A stretch of 52,998 nucleotides of DNA from Candidatus Nealsoniibacteriota bacterium (GTDB lineage Bacteria; Patescibacteriota; Minisyncoccia; Minisyncoccales; PWPS01): contig PWHW01000005.1 of NCBI GenBank assembly GCA_003555075.1, forward strand, positions 1-52,998, read 5' to 3'. Shown one piece after another: positions 44,926 to 52,998 of the stretch (position 1 is the first letter of the stretch; each line of letters opens with the position of its first letter). Under the pieces are notes generated by a model. That model saw only the letters and a list, made by a program, of their open reading frames with translations. It made no database searches and was not told the origin of the DNA. Position numbers and translations under genes: made by a program.

Positions 44926-45918
44926 ATGCAAATGTTTGATATTATTACATTCGGATCCGCTACCAAGGATATTTTTCTAAAAACGGAAGAAGGTTTTATT
45001 ACTGAGCGAGGTGATTTTTCTACAGGGAGGGGTATTTGTTTTTCCTTGGGATCCAAGATAAATGCTCGAGAGATATATTTTACCTCCGGAGGTGGAGGTA
45101 CCAATGCTGCCGTTACTTTTGCAAAACAAGGTTTTTCGGTGTCATATTGCGGAAAAGTGGGTGCGGATAGCGCAGGGGGTAACATCACGAATGATCTTCA
45201 CGATTATGGAGTTGACACTTCTCTTTTATCTTCCACAAAAGAAGAATTGACCAATCATTCCGTAGTAATCGATGTGCCTGACAAAGACAGAACTATCTTT
45301 GTTTACAGGGGAGCTTCCGATTCATATTGTGCGAAGGAAGTGGATTTTGAAAGATTGAAGGCTCGTTGGTTCTATATTGCTCCTTTTTCTGTTTCTTGCA
45401 AATATTTGTTTTACGATCTTGTAAGTCATGCCAAAGATAATGATATAAAAGTAATGGCCAATCCAAGCAAATCTCAATTGAGGGATGATAAGACAAAGGA
45501 GTTTCTCAAGATCGTGGATGTTTTACTGCTGAACATGGAGGAAGCAGCGATACTTACGGGGGTGCCATATGGGAAAACAAGAAACATATTGGAAGAGGTT
45601 ACTTGCTATGGAAAGAGCATGGTGCTTGTAACGCAAGGACCCGAAGGAGTTTATGGGTACGATAAAAATATTTTTTACAAGGCAAAACCCTTGATGACAG
45701 GTGCGGTAGATAGAACAGGAGCGGGGGATTCATTTGGCTCAGGGTTTTTGTCAAGGTTCATAAGAACGGGAAATATACAGGAATCAATAGAGCTCGGAAT
45801 AGCGAACTCTACTTCATGTCTTCAAAAAAAGGGAGCCAAGCACGGTCTTCTTAGAGAGGGCGATGGATACGAGAGAATACCGGTCATTACTGGTAAAATA
45901 GAAGATTTTATAAGATAA
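44926..45918 (+). CDS. PfkB family carbohydrate kinase
   Basis: SGGGGTNAAVTFAKQG, VTQGPEGVYGYD, DRTGAGDSFGSGFLSRF. Confidence 0.88.
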   Translation: MQMFDIITFGSATKDIFLKTEEGFITERGDFSTGRGICFSLGSKINAREIYFTSGGGGTNAAVTFAKQGFSVSYCGKVGADSAGGNITNDLHDYGVDTSLLSSTKEELTNHSVVIDVPDKDRTIFVYRGASDSYCAKEVDFERLKARWFYIAPFSVSCKYLFYDLVSHAKDNDIKVMANPSKSQLRDDKTKEFLKIVDVLLLNMEEAAILTGVPYGKTRNILEEVTCYGKSMVLVTQGPEGVYGYDKNIFYKAKPLMTGAVDRTGAGDSFGSGFLSRFIRTGNIQESIELGIANSTSCLQKKGAKHGLLREGDGYERIPVITGKIEDFIR

Positions 45919-45922
45919 AAAT

Positions 45923-46777
45923 ATGTCCATTTCTTCGAATATTACTTTAGAGGAGGTTTTCAGAGAAGCGAGAAAGGGGCGCTGGGCTATCGGTCAATTC
46001 AATTTTTCCACTATTGATCAATTACAAGGTATAGTCTCTGCTGCAAGAGAACTTGATACTCCCGTTATTTGTGGTACTTCGATGGGAGAAGTTGATTTTT
46101 TGGGAATGGAGGAAGTCATCTCCTTGATAAGAGCAGTAAGAAAGAAAGAGAATGTCCCTATTTTTTTAAACCTTGACCATGCCAAGGATATTAAATTGGC
46201 AAGAAAAGCCATTGATTCAGGGTATGACATGATTCAATTTGACGGATCGGAAATTCCCTATGAAGATAATGTGAGAGTAACAGGTGAATTGGTTGATTAT
46301 GCAAAAAAGAAGAGTGTATTGGTAGAAGGAGAGGTGTGTGAAATATCCGGGAAGTCTACTGTTTCAAACGAGAATCTGAAGGATCCTTCCTTGACTTCCA
46401 TAGAAAAAGTTGCTAAATTTACAAAATATACAGGTGTTGATTGTATTGCGCTAGGAGTTGGGAATGTGCATGGAATCCACAAGGGTTCTCCCGAGCTTCG
46501 TCTCGGAAGGATAAGCGATTTTTTGGGCGTTTCCGATTGCTTTGTAACAATGCACGGAGGCTCAGGTGTTGAGGATGAAAAGATCAGAGAGGCTGCTGAA
46601 AGGGGAGTGGTAAAGGTAAATTTGAATACTGAGCTTCGTGTTGCTTGGAGAAAGGGGGTAGAGAGTTCACTCAAGGATGATAAAAATGAAATGGCGCCTT
46701 ATCGCATACTTTCGCAGGCGCGCAACGCTGTTTATAAGAAAACAAGAGAGAAAATGATAATCTTGAGAAATAAATAG
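45923..46777 (+). CDS. fba: Class II fructose-bisphosphate aldolase family
   Basis: FLNLDHAKD, MIQFDGSEIPYEDNVRVTGELVDYA, VLVEGEVCEI, MHGGSGVEDE, KVNLNTELR. Confidence 0.88.
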   Translation: MSISSNITLEEVFREARKGRWAIGQFNFSTIDQLQGIVSAARELDTPVICGTSMGEVDFLGMEEVISLIRAVRKKENVPIFLNLDHAKDIKLARKAIDSGYDMIQFDGSEIPYEDNVRVTGELVDYAKKKSVLVEGEVCEISGKSTVSNENLKDPSLTSIEKVAKFTKYTGVDCIALGVGNVHGIHKGSPELRLGRISDFLGVSDCFVTMHGGSGVEDEKIREAAERGVVKVNLNTELRVAWRKGVESSLKDDKNEMAPYRILSQARNAVYKKTREKMIILRNK

Positions 46778-46786
46778 AATTTTTTC

Positions 46787-47023
46787 ATGAAAAGGATCAT
46801 ACTTGAAAAGAGTAAATGTATCGGTTGCGGGACCTGTAGTGCTGTTTGTCCATCTCATTGGGAGATGGGGGAGGATGGTCTTGCTTCTTTGAAGGGAGGT
46901 ACAGAAAAGGAAAATGTGATAGAGAAAGAGGTAGAAGAAGCGGGTTGTAACGAAGAAGCTGCACAACTGTGTGCTGCACAATGCATAAAAATAGAAAACA
47001 ACAAAGAAAAAGAGAATAATTGA
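46787..47023 (+). CDS. Ferredoxin, probably single [4Fe-4S]
   Basis: KCIGCGTCSAVCPSHWEM ... LCAAQCIKI. Confidence 0.8.
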   Translation: MKRIILEKSKCIGCGTCSAVCPSHWEMGEDGLASLKGGTEKENVIEKEVEEAGCNEEAAQLCAAQCIKIENNKEKENN

Positions 47024-47032
47024 GTTTCATTC

Positions 47033-47722
47033 ATGACTGTGAAAAACAAAAGCAAGATATCGGCTAAGACGAGGAGGCCGAAAGAAAAAACAAGGGATGG
47101 AGAAAGAATTCCTGCGGTGGTTTATGGGCCAAAGAGGGAAAGTACTCCCATTTTGATAAATAAAAAGGAGTTCGCCAAACTTTATAAAGAAGCAGGGGAA
47201 AGTACTCTTATTACCCTTGATATAGAAGATACCAAGGAAAAGGTTTCCGTATTAATATATGATGTACAGGAAGATCCCATAAAGAGAGATATAATGCATG
47301 CGGATTTCTTGGAGCCCAACCTTAAGGAAAAAGTGGAAGCGGAAATTCCTCTTGTCTTTGTTGGCAGCTCTCCGGTAGTGGAGGAAATGGAAGGTACTTT
47401 AGTAAGGAATGCTGATACTGTGGATGTCAAAGCACTTCCGGACAAATTACCTCATGAAGTTGAAGTCGATATCGGGAAGATACAAACATTTGATGATGTT
47501 GTTTACATAAAGGATCTCAAGATCCCCTCTGAGGTGGAGATAATGCAAGATGAGGATATGGTCGTGGCCATGGTTTCAAAGCCCGAGGATGTGGAGAGTG
47601 AGCTTGAAAAACCGATAGAGGAAGAGGAGGAGCCCGAGGTAATAGGTGAGAAGGAGGAGGAAGAAGATGAAGAGGAGACTGAGGAGGAAAAAGGAGAAGA
47701 ACAAAAAGAAGAAGAGAAATAG
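47033..47722 (+). CDS. rplY: 50S ribosomal protein L25/Ctc family, acidic C-terminal tail
   Basis: KTRDGERIPAVVYGPKRESTPILINKKEF...IMHADFLEP; Glu-rich tail. Confidence 0.88.
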   Translation: MTVKNKSKISAKTRRPKEKTRDGERIPAVVYGPKRESTPILINKKEFAKLYKEAGESTLITLDIEDTKEKVSVLIYDVQEDPIKRDIMHADFLEPNLKEKVEAEIPLVFVGSSPVVEEMEGTLVRNADTVDVKALPDKLPHEVEVDIGKIQTFDDVVYIKDLKIPSEVEIMQDEDMVVAMVSKPEDVESELEKPIEEEEEPEVIGEKEEEEDEEETEEEKGEEQKEEEK

Positions 47723-47728
47723 TAAAAA

Positions 47729-49084
47729 ATGAAAAGAATACTAATCACAACACTCCTTTCAACTCTCCTTTTAATGGGAGGCGTGTTTGTCTTTGCTCAA
47801 GATAAGGAGGCGGAACGCAGGGAGCTTGAGCAAGAGCTTGAAAGGCTTGAAGAGGAGATAGCCCGAGCGGAGCGTGATATTACTGCAACAGAAGCGGAAA
47901 AGCAAAGCTTGCAGAACAGGATCAATCAGTTACAAAATGAAATAAGCTATCTTTCTTCTCAAATAGAGAGGAACGAGCTTATTGTTAGTAGCTTGGGTCA
48001 TGAGATTGCTGATACGGAGGATTCGATAAGAGAGACCACCAGAAAGATAGAGGAATCCCGAGAGGAGCTTTCCGAAGTATTGAGGGCCATGCACATGGAA
48101 GGAAGAACATCCACCATAGAGGTTCTTATTATCGAGGACGATCTTTCTTCGGTTTTCAATAATCTCAATTCTTTGGAAAGACTTTCTTCCGAAACACGAA
48201 GCATTCTGGACAATGTTAGGGATTTCAGGAGTTCTCTTGCCGGCTACAAGGAAGATTTGGAAGAGGATCAAGAAGAAGCGCGTAGGACGGCTCAGATAAT
48301 GGAAGCCCAAAAAAGACAAGAAGAGGCTGCCAGAAGACAGCAAGAGTCACTTTATGACATGACAGAAGAGGAGTATCAGCAACAACTCGCGGAAAAAAGA
48401 GAGCTTGAGGAGAGAAAAAGAGAGATAAATGAGAAACTTGTTGAGCTTGTCGGTATACCTGAAGTTGATATGCCCACCTTCGAAGAAGCGGTGGAAGTTG
48501 CCGAATGGGTTGAAGGGCATACCGGAATAAGACCTGCTTTCCTTTTGTCTATAATCATGCAGGAGTCTGCGTTGGGAAGAAATGTGGGTCAGTGCTATAT
48601 AGCCGATACGAGTTCCGGGGCCTCAAGACACATTAATACAGGACAAACCTATAGCAACGGAATACATCCCACAAGGGACCTCCCTGTATTTCTTACTATA
48701 ACGAATGAACTGGGGAGAGATCCTAAAAGAACCCCCGTTTCTTGTCCGATGAGTTATGGCTATGGAGGAGCGATGGGACCGGCACAATTCATTCCATCCA
48801 CCTGGCAAAGTGTGAGATCTTCGGTGCGGAATGTACTGGGAAGAGAGCCCAGTCCTTGGGAAATAAGTGATTCTTTCTTGGCTTCAGGAACGCTCCTTAG
48901 GAATTTAGGAGGGGCTTATAATGAAAGAAGGGCAGCATTACAGTATTTTGCAGGTGCCAATTGGCAAGCTTCTCATGTGCAATTTTACGGTGATCAAACC
49001 GTGGAAAGAGCGAACTGTATTCAAACCTTTCTTAATGAAGGCACTATGAGCTCAAGGTGTAACAGCTTAGTCTTTATGCCCTGA
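47729..49084 (+). CDS. Secreted coiled-coil protein with C-terminal lytic-transglycosylase-like domain
   Basis: Signal peptide; EnvC/PcsB-like coiled coil; LLSIIMQESALGRN...CPMSYGYGGAMGPAQFIPSTWQ. Confidence 0.82.
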   Translation: MKRILITTLLSTLLLMGGVFVFAQDKEAERRELEQELERLEEEIARAERDITATEAEKQSLQNRINQLQNEISYLSSQIERNELIVSSLGHEIADTEDSIRETTRKIEESREELSEVLRAMHMEGRTSTIEVLIIEDDLSSVFNNLNSLERLSSETRSILDNVRDFRSSLAGYKEDLEEDQEEARRTAQIMEAQKRQEEAARRQQESLYDMTEEEYQQQLAEKRELEERKREINEKLVELVGIPEVDMPTFEEAVEVAEWVEGHTGIRPAFLLSIIMQESALGRNVGQCYIADTSSGASRHINTGQTYSNGIHPTRDLPVFLTITNELGRDPKRTPVSCPMSYGYGGAMGPAQFIPSTWQSVRSSVRNVLGREPSPWEISDSFLASGTLLRNLGGAYNERRAALQYFAGANWQASHVQFYGDQTVERANCIQTFLNEGTMSSRCNSLVFMP

Positions 49085-49095
49085 TCGATTTCAAT

Positions 49096-50178
49096 TTATT
49101 CTTCAATAACTATATCTCTATAATCTTCCCGCTCTTCGGCATCCCGAAGAGCGTTTATTATTTCGTCCAGATCTCCTTGAAGTATCTCTTCGAGTTTGTA
49201 CCAACTTTGGTCGATGCGATGATCTGTTACTCTGTTCTGCATAAAGTTGTATGTTCTTATTTTCTCGGCGCGCATCCCTGACCTTATCTGTGATTGCCTT
49301 TCCTTTTCTTCTTTTTCCCTTCTTTCTCTTTCTTTCTTTTCATGCAGCTTCGCTTCTAGGAGGGTCATTGCGATTTCTTTGTTTTGCTGAAGGCTTCTTT
49401 CGTTTTGCGAAGTTACGATTAGTCCTGTGGGGTCATGAAATATTCTTACCGCTGTTTCTCGGGTGTTGACATATTGCCCTCCGGGTCCGGATGCTTTGCA
49501 AGTTTGTACCCTTATATCCTTGGGATCGATCTTTATTTTTCCTTTCTTGGGTTCGGAAAGTACTGCAACAGAAACAGTGGAAGTATGTACTCTACCACCC
49601 TTTTCCGTTTCGGGCACTCTTTGTACTCTATGAACTCCTCCTTCATATTTCATGAGGGAGTAGGGGTCCTTATTCTTAAGCTTGGCTGTGACGGCTTTGA
49701 GGCCTCCTTGTTCTGTCTTGCTTTCATCGAGTATCTTGGTTTCCACCCCCTTGGATTCCAGATATCTCTTGTACATTTCAAGTAGTTCTGCCGCAAAGAG
49801 AGAAGATTCATCACCTCCCGCTCCGGCTCTTATTTCTATAATAGCAGTGTCCTTTTTTACATCTGTGCTTTCACCCCTCCCTTCCTTTTCGGCAATAAGT
49901 CTTTTTAACTCTTTTATTATTTCTTCTTTTTCCTTTTCTAATATCTCATTTTCTTCTTTCGCCATAAAAACGAGATCCTCATCGTCTCCCTCTTTTATCA
50001 CTTCCTTATTCTCGCTTAGCTTCTTGTTTGTTTTTTCCAGCTCGTTCTTTTTGGAAATTATTTCTTCCAATATTTTCTTTTTTTCACCCAAAGATTCCCA
50101 ATCATCGATCTCTTCCGGACGAGATAATTTATCCATCATCTCATCATATTCCTTTTGTATATTATCAAGTATTGTCAT
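49096..50178 (-). CDS. prfA: Peptide chain release factor 1
   Basis: GAGGDESSLFAAELLEMYKRY, KASGPGGQYVNTRETAVRI, TYNFMQNRVTDHRI. Confidence 0.95.
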   Translation of the reverse strand: MTILDNIQKEYDEMMDKLSRPEEIDDWESLGEKKKILEEIISKKNELEKTNKKLSENKEVIKEGDDEDLVFMAKEENEILEKEKEEIIKELKRLIAEKEGRGESTDVKKDTAIIEIRAGAGGDESSLFAAELLEMYKRYLESKGVETKILDESKTEQGGLKAVTAKLKNKDPYSLMKYEGGVHRVQRVPETEKGGRVHTSTVSVAVLSEPKKGKIKIDPKDIRVQTCKASGPGGQYVNTRETAVRIFHDPTGLIVTSQNERSLQQNKEIAMTLLEAKLHEKKERERREKEEKERQSQIRSGMRAEKIRTYNFMQNRVTDHRIDQSWYKLEEILQGDLDEIINALRDAEEREDYRDIVIEE

Positions 50179-50220
50179 AACTCATATTTATTCAGTAAAA
50201 ATTACCCATTTCCTTGACCT

Positions 50221-50250
50221 TAAAACAAAACCCCCAGCGAAAAGAGGGGG
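50221..50250 (-). terminator. Terminator for rpmE on minus strand
   Basis: Minus strand: CCCCC tcttttcgct GGGGG TTTTGTTTTA. Confidence 0.7.
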
Positions 50251-50269
50251 AGAGTTTTATTGTTTGCGG

Positions 50270-50491
50270 CTATTTCTTCTTTTGTTCTTGTGCTTTTTCC
50301 ATTTTTTTCTTGAATCTCTCTACTCGTCCCATTGTATCGAGAATCTTTTTCTTTCCGGTATAGAAGGGGTGACAAGCGGAGCATACTTCTACTTTTATCT
50401 TTTCCTTGGTGGATCCTATAGTAAAAGCATTGCCACAAGCGCAACTCACTTGAGCCTTTTCATTATATGTTGGGTGAATATCTTTTTTCAT
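50270..50491 (-). CDS. rpmE: 50S ribosomal protein L31 (zinc type)
   Basis: [49 protein letters not shown]; start could also be 50512. Confidence 0.93.
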   Translation of the reverse strand: MKKDIHPTYNEKAQVSCACGNAFTIGSTKEKIKVEVCSACHPFYTGKKKILDTMGRVERFKKKMEKAQEQKKK

Positions 50492-50596
50492 AATAAATTG
50501 TTTCACTTTCATTGTTAACTGATATATGATAACAGATAAAGAGCAAAAAAACAAGCCCCTTCTTTAGTTTTTTTGCGGGTTTCCATGCCACCCTAC

Positions 50597-50639
50597 TTGA
50601 TATTATTTACAAAGAGTGTTATACTCCGTAGCGTATAAT
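50597..50639 (+). promoter_or_regulatory. Promoter region of rpsB-tsf
   Basis: TTGATA-17-TATACT, plus a TATAAT at 50634. Confidence 0.5.
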
Positions 50640-50656
50640 TTAAAAGTAAGATTCAT

Positions 50657-51367
50657 ATGGCAGTACAAACCAAAGAAACAGAAGTACAAAAAGATGTGCC
50701 GGAGCTCGAAGAAATGGCGAAGGCCGGAATGCATTTTGGCCAGGACGTTTCAAGAAGGCATCCTAACATGATTCCTTATATTGAAGGCGTTAAGGGATCT
50801 ATCCATGTAATAAATCTTCAAAAAACGAAAGAAAAACTTGACGAATGCCTGGAATACATCAAAGAAATGAAGAAAGAAGATAAAGTGATCCTTTTTGTTT
50901 CTACCAGACCGGAATTGCAAAAAACGGTAAAAGAAGTTGCCAAGGAGTGTAATATGCCATACGTGGTGAGTCGTTTTTTGGGAGGAATGCTCACTAACTT
51001 TGACACGATCAAGAAGAGAATCCAATACTATAATGACCTTATTAAGCAAAAAGAGAGTGGAGAGCTTGAAAGAAAATACACTAAACAGGAAAGAACCAAA
51101 ATGATGAAGGAAATGGAGGGTCTTGAAAGGAAGTTCGGGGGAGTAAAGAATATGGAGCGACTTCCCGATGCCATCTTTGTGGTTGACATGACAAAGGAGG
51201 AGCTTGCAGTAAAGGAGGCAAAGATTTGCAATATTCCCGTGATCGCTATTGCCGATACAGATGCCGACCCCTCTCATGCTGATTATTTCATTCCTGCTAA
51301 TGACAACTCCATTCATTCTGTGAAATATATTCTGGAAAAGGTGAAAGCAATATTAAAGAAAAAGTAA
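50657..51367 (+). CDS. rpsB: 30S ribosomal protein S2
   Basis: AGMHFGQDVSRRHPNMIPYIEGVKGSIHVINLQKT, RFLGGMLTNFDTIKKRI, PDAIFVVDMTKEELAVKEA. Confidence 0.96.
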   Translation: MAVQTKETEVQKDVPELEEMAKAGMHFGQDVSRRHPNMIPYIEGVKGSIHVINLQKTKEKLDECLEYIKEMKKEDKVILFVSTRPELQKTVKEVAKECNMPYVVSRFLGGMLTNFDTIKKRIQYYNDLIKQKESGELERKYTKQERTKMMKEMEGLERKFGGVKNMERLPDAIFVVDMTKEELAVKEAKICNIPVIAIADTDADPSHADYFIPANDNSIHSVKYILEKVKAILKKK

Positions 51368-51378
51368 CTCTTTAAAAT

Positions 51379-51963
51379 ATGCCAAATATAGATCAAGTAA
51401 AAAAGCTTAGGGAAGAAACCGGAGTCCCTATGATGGAGTGCAAGAAAGCGCTTGAGAAGAGTAACGGGGATCTGGAAAAAGCAAAAAAATTTTTAAGAGA
51501 GAAAGGAGAGGAGGTTTCCGGAAAGAGGGCCGGAAGAACTGCCGGGGAAGGTATTGTTGCAAGCTACATTCATTCCAATAATAAGTTGGGTGTTTTACTT
51601 GATCTTCGTTGTGAGTCTGATTTTGTAGCTAAATCCGAGGATTTCAAGAATCTGGGCCATGAGCTTTGCTTACAAATAGCTGCGGCAAAACCTGATTATA
51701 TAAGGGAAGAAGATGTCCCTGAAGAAGTCTTGAAAGAAGAAAGAGAGGTTATCTTAAAGCAACACAAAGACTCCGGGAAACCCGAAGAGGTCTTGGAAAA
51801 AATAGTGGAAGGACGCATCAGGAAAATGAAAGAGGAGACAGTTCTTCTTATGCAACCGTGGGTGAAGGATGATAAAAAGAAGGTTGCCGATCTTATAAGC
51901 GAGAAGGTCGCTAAGATCGGAGAAAAGGTGGTGGTGCATCGTTTCCAAAGATTTGAAATATAG
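51379..51963 (+). CDS. tsf: Elongation factor Ts
   Basis: VKKLREETGVPMMECKKALEKSNGDLEKAKKFLREKG, EGIVASYIHSNNKLGVLLDLRCESDFVAKSEDF. Confidence 0.95.
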   Translation: MPNIDQVKKLREETGVPMMECKKALEKSNGDLEKAKKFLREKGEEVSGKRAGRTAGEGIVASYIHSNNKLGVLLDLRCESDFVAKSEDFKNLGHELCLQIAAAKPDYIREEDVPEEVLKEEREVILKQHKDSGKPEEVLEKIVEGRIRKMKEETVLLMQPWVKDDKKKVADLISEKVAKIGEKVVVHRFQRFEI

Positions 51964-51972
51964 TCTTAACTT

Positions 51973-52275
51973 ATGACAATTGCTCTTATTATCTTTTTAA
52001 TCGGAGTTTTGTGCGTATTAATCTTTTTGATATGGAAAGCTCCGCTTGTTGCCGACCTTTCGGAAGAAAAAGAGAGGACAGATTCTTTTTTTGTTACTGT
52101 AAAAGAAAGGATCGTGTTGATCGCAAAGGATTTCAAGGCAAGATGCGAAAGTCTCTTGCAGAGTTTTTTGGCAATAATAAGGAGGGTTTTGATCAAAGTT
52201 GAGCAGATCACTACCAAGTGGCTTTGCTCCCTTAAGAAAAGAAAGAAGAAAGAAAACGAAAAAGAGGATCATTAG
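51973..52275 (+). CDS. Small membrane protein with basic tail
   Basis: N-terminal TM ALIIFLIGVLCVLIFLIW; 100 aa. Confidence 0.5.
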   Translation: MTIALIIFLIGVLCVLIFLIWKAPLVADLSEEKERTDSFFVTVKERIVLIAKDFKARCESLLQSFLAIIRRVLIKVEQITTKWLCSLKKRKKKENEKEDH

Positions 52276-52293
52276 CCTCTTTGATCATTTTTG
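52262..52293 (+). terminator. Hairpin terminator
   Basis: AAAGAGG atcattag CCTCTTT gatcaTTTTT. Confidence 0.6.
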
Positions 52294-52306
52294 TAATATT
52301 TGAGCT

Positions 52307-52378
52307 GCCGGCTTAGCTCAGTGGCAGAGCAACGGTTTTGTAAACCGTAGGTCGCCGGTTCAAATCCGGCAGCCGGCT
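52307..52378 (+). tRNA. tRNA-Thr (anticodon TGT), CCA not encoded
   Basis: GCCGGCT/AGCCGGC acceptor, loop TTTGTAA, GCCGGTTCAAATCCGGC T-arm. Confidence 0.92.
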
Positions 52379-52481
52379 CAAAAGCAAGAAGTCATTGCTT
52401 ACAGTAAATTCAATAAGTAAGCTATTTTTTAACAGAGGGTAAGTGAAGCATCTTGTTTTTACGACCAAAAAAGTTGTCTTC

Positions 52482-52509
52482 TTGACAAGTTTTTTTTATT
52501 GTGTAAAAT
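52482..52509 (+). promoter_or_regulatory. rRNA operon promoter
   Basis: TTGACA - 16 nt - TAAAAT; boxA-like GCACTTTGGAAAATTAT at 52518-52534. Confidence 0.7.
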
Positions 52510-52581
52510 GGGTTTCAGCACTTTGGAAAATTATCCTTTGAGTTATATGAGCCAGTCTCTTAAAGTTGCTTCGAACATCTT

Positions 52582-52998
52582 TTTTTCGAGAGTTTGATTC
52601 TGGCTCAGGATGAACGCTGGCGGCGTGGATTAGGCATGCAAGTCGAGGGGCCGTGAACCCTTGTGGTTCACGGTTACCGGCGAACGGGTTAGTAACACGT
52701 GGGAACATACCTCTGAGACGGGGATAACCTGGAGAAATCCAGAACAATACCCGATAGTCTTTTTTGACCAAGGTCTTAAAAGTAAATGGAACCTTTTGGA
52801 ACCGCTCGGAGATTGGCCCGCGGCCCATCAGCTAGAAGGTGCGGTAATGGCGCACCTTGGCAATGACGGGTAGGCGGGGTTAGCGCCTGATCGCCAACAA
52901 GGGCACTGAGACACGGGCCCTACTCCTACGGGAGGCAGCAGTCGAGAATCATAGACAATGGGGGAAACCCTGATCTTGCGACGCCGCGTGCTTGATGA
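52582..52998 (+). rRNA. rrs: 16S ribosomal RNA, 5' portion (truncated by window end)
   Basis: AGAGTTTGATTCTGGCTCAGGATGAACGCTGGCGGCGTGGATTAGGCATGCAAGTCGA ... ACTCCTACGGGAGGCAGCAG. Confidence 0.97.

Noticed and set aside
52496-52873. ORFs 52496..52828(-) and 52661..52873(+)
   Set aside because: Both overlap the 16S rRNA gene; spurious.
1-52998. CRISPR array or cas operon
   Set aside because: No regularly spaced repeats seen; only a lone Cas4/RecB-like nuclease.

Overview
The window looks like a compact, AT-rich chromosomal segment of a CPR/Patescibacteria (probably Parcubacteria-like) bacterium. That placement is inferred from the 5' end of the 16S gene and the gene style; I ran no search. 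Gene density is very high, most genes are on +, and junctions are tight (ATGA or TTAG overlaps). Contents: truB; small enzymes; RNase P RNA (rnpB); murJ; lepA; a cluster ftsB-like / tRNA-Thr / prfB (with a +1 programmed frameshift) / ftsE / ftsX / tRNA-Gln; a 1.15-kb island bounded by 61-bp direct repeats at the tRNA-Gln 3' end; an orphan ACP; tlyA / yjbQ / radical-SAM; an AmmeMemoRadiSam-like triad; ychF and obg; a group-A-type [FeFe] hydrogenase with a NuoF-like partner and a small membrane protein; a divergent FtsZ followed by a GalU-like protein that has lost key active-site motifs; a lower-glycolysis / acetate / PEP set (eno, gpmI, gap, acs, Mn-PPase, ppsA, pfkB, fba, ferredoxin); rplY; a lytic transglycosylase; prfA; rpmE; rpsB; tsf; a second tRNA-Thr; and the 5' ~417 nt of a 16S rRNA gene with a near-consensus promoter. 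The strongest items for follow-up are the hydrogenase locus, the FtsZ + GalU-like pseudoenzyme pair, the tRNA-Gln repeat island, the AmmeMemoRadiSam triad, and the zero-gap stop-codon/tRNA junction. All product calls come from recognising motifs by eye in the supplied translations. No CRISPR array, integrase or transposase was seen.
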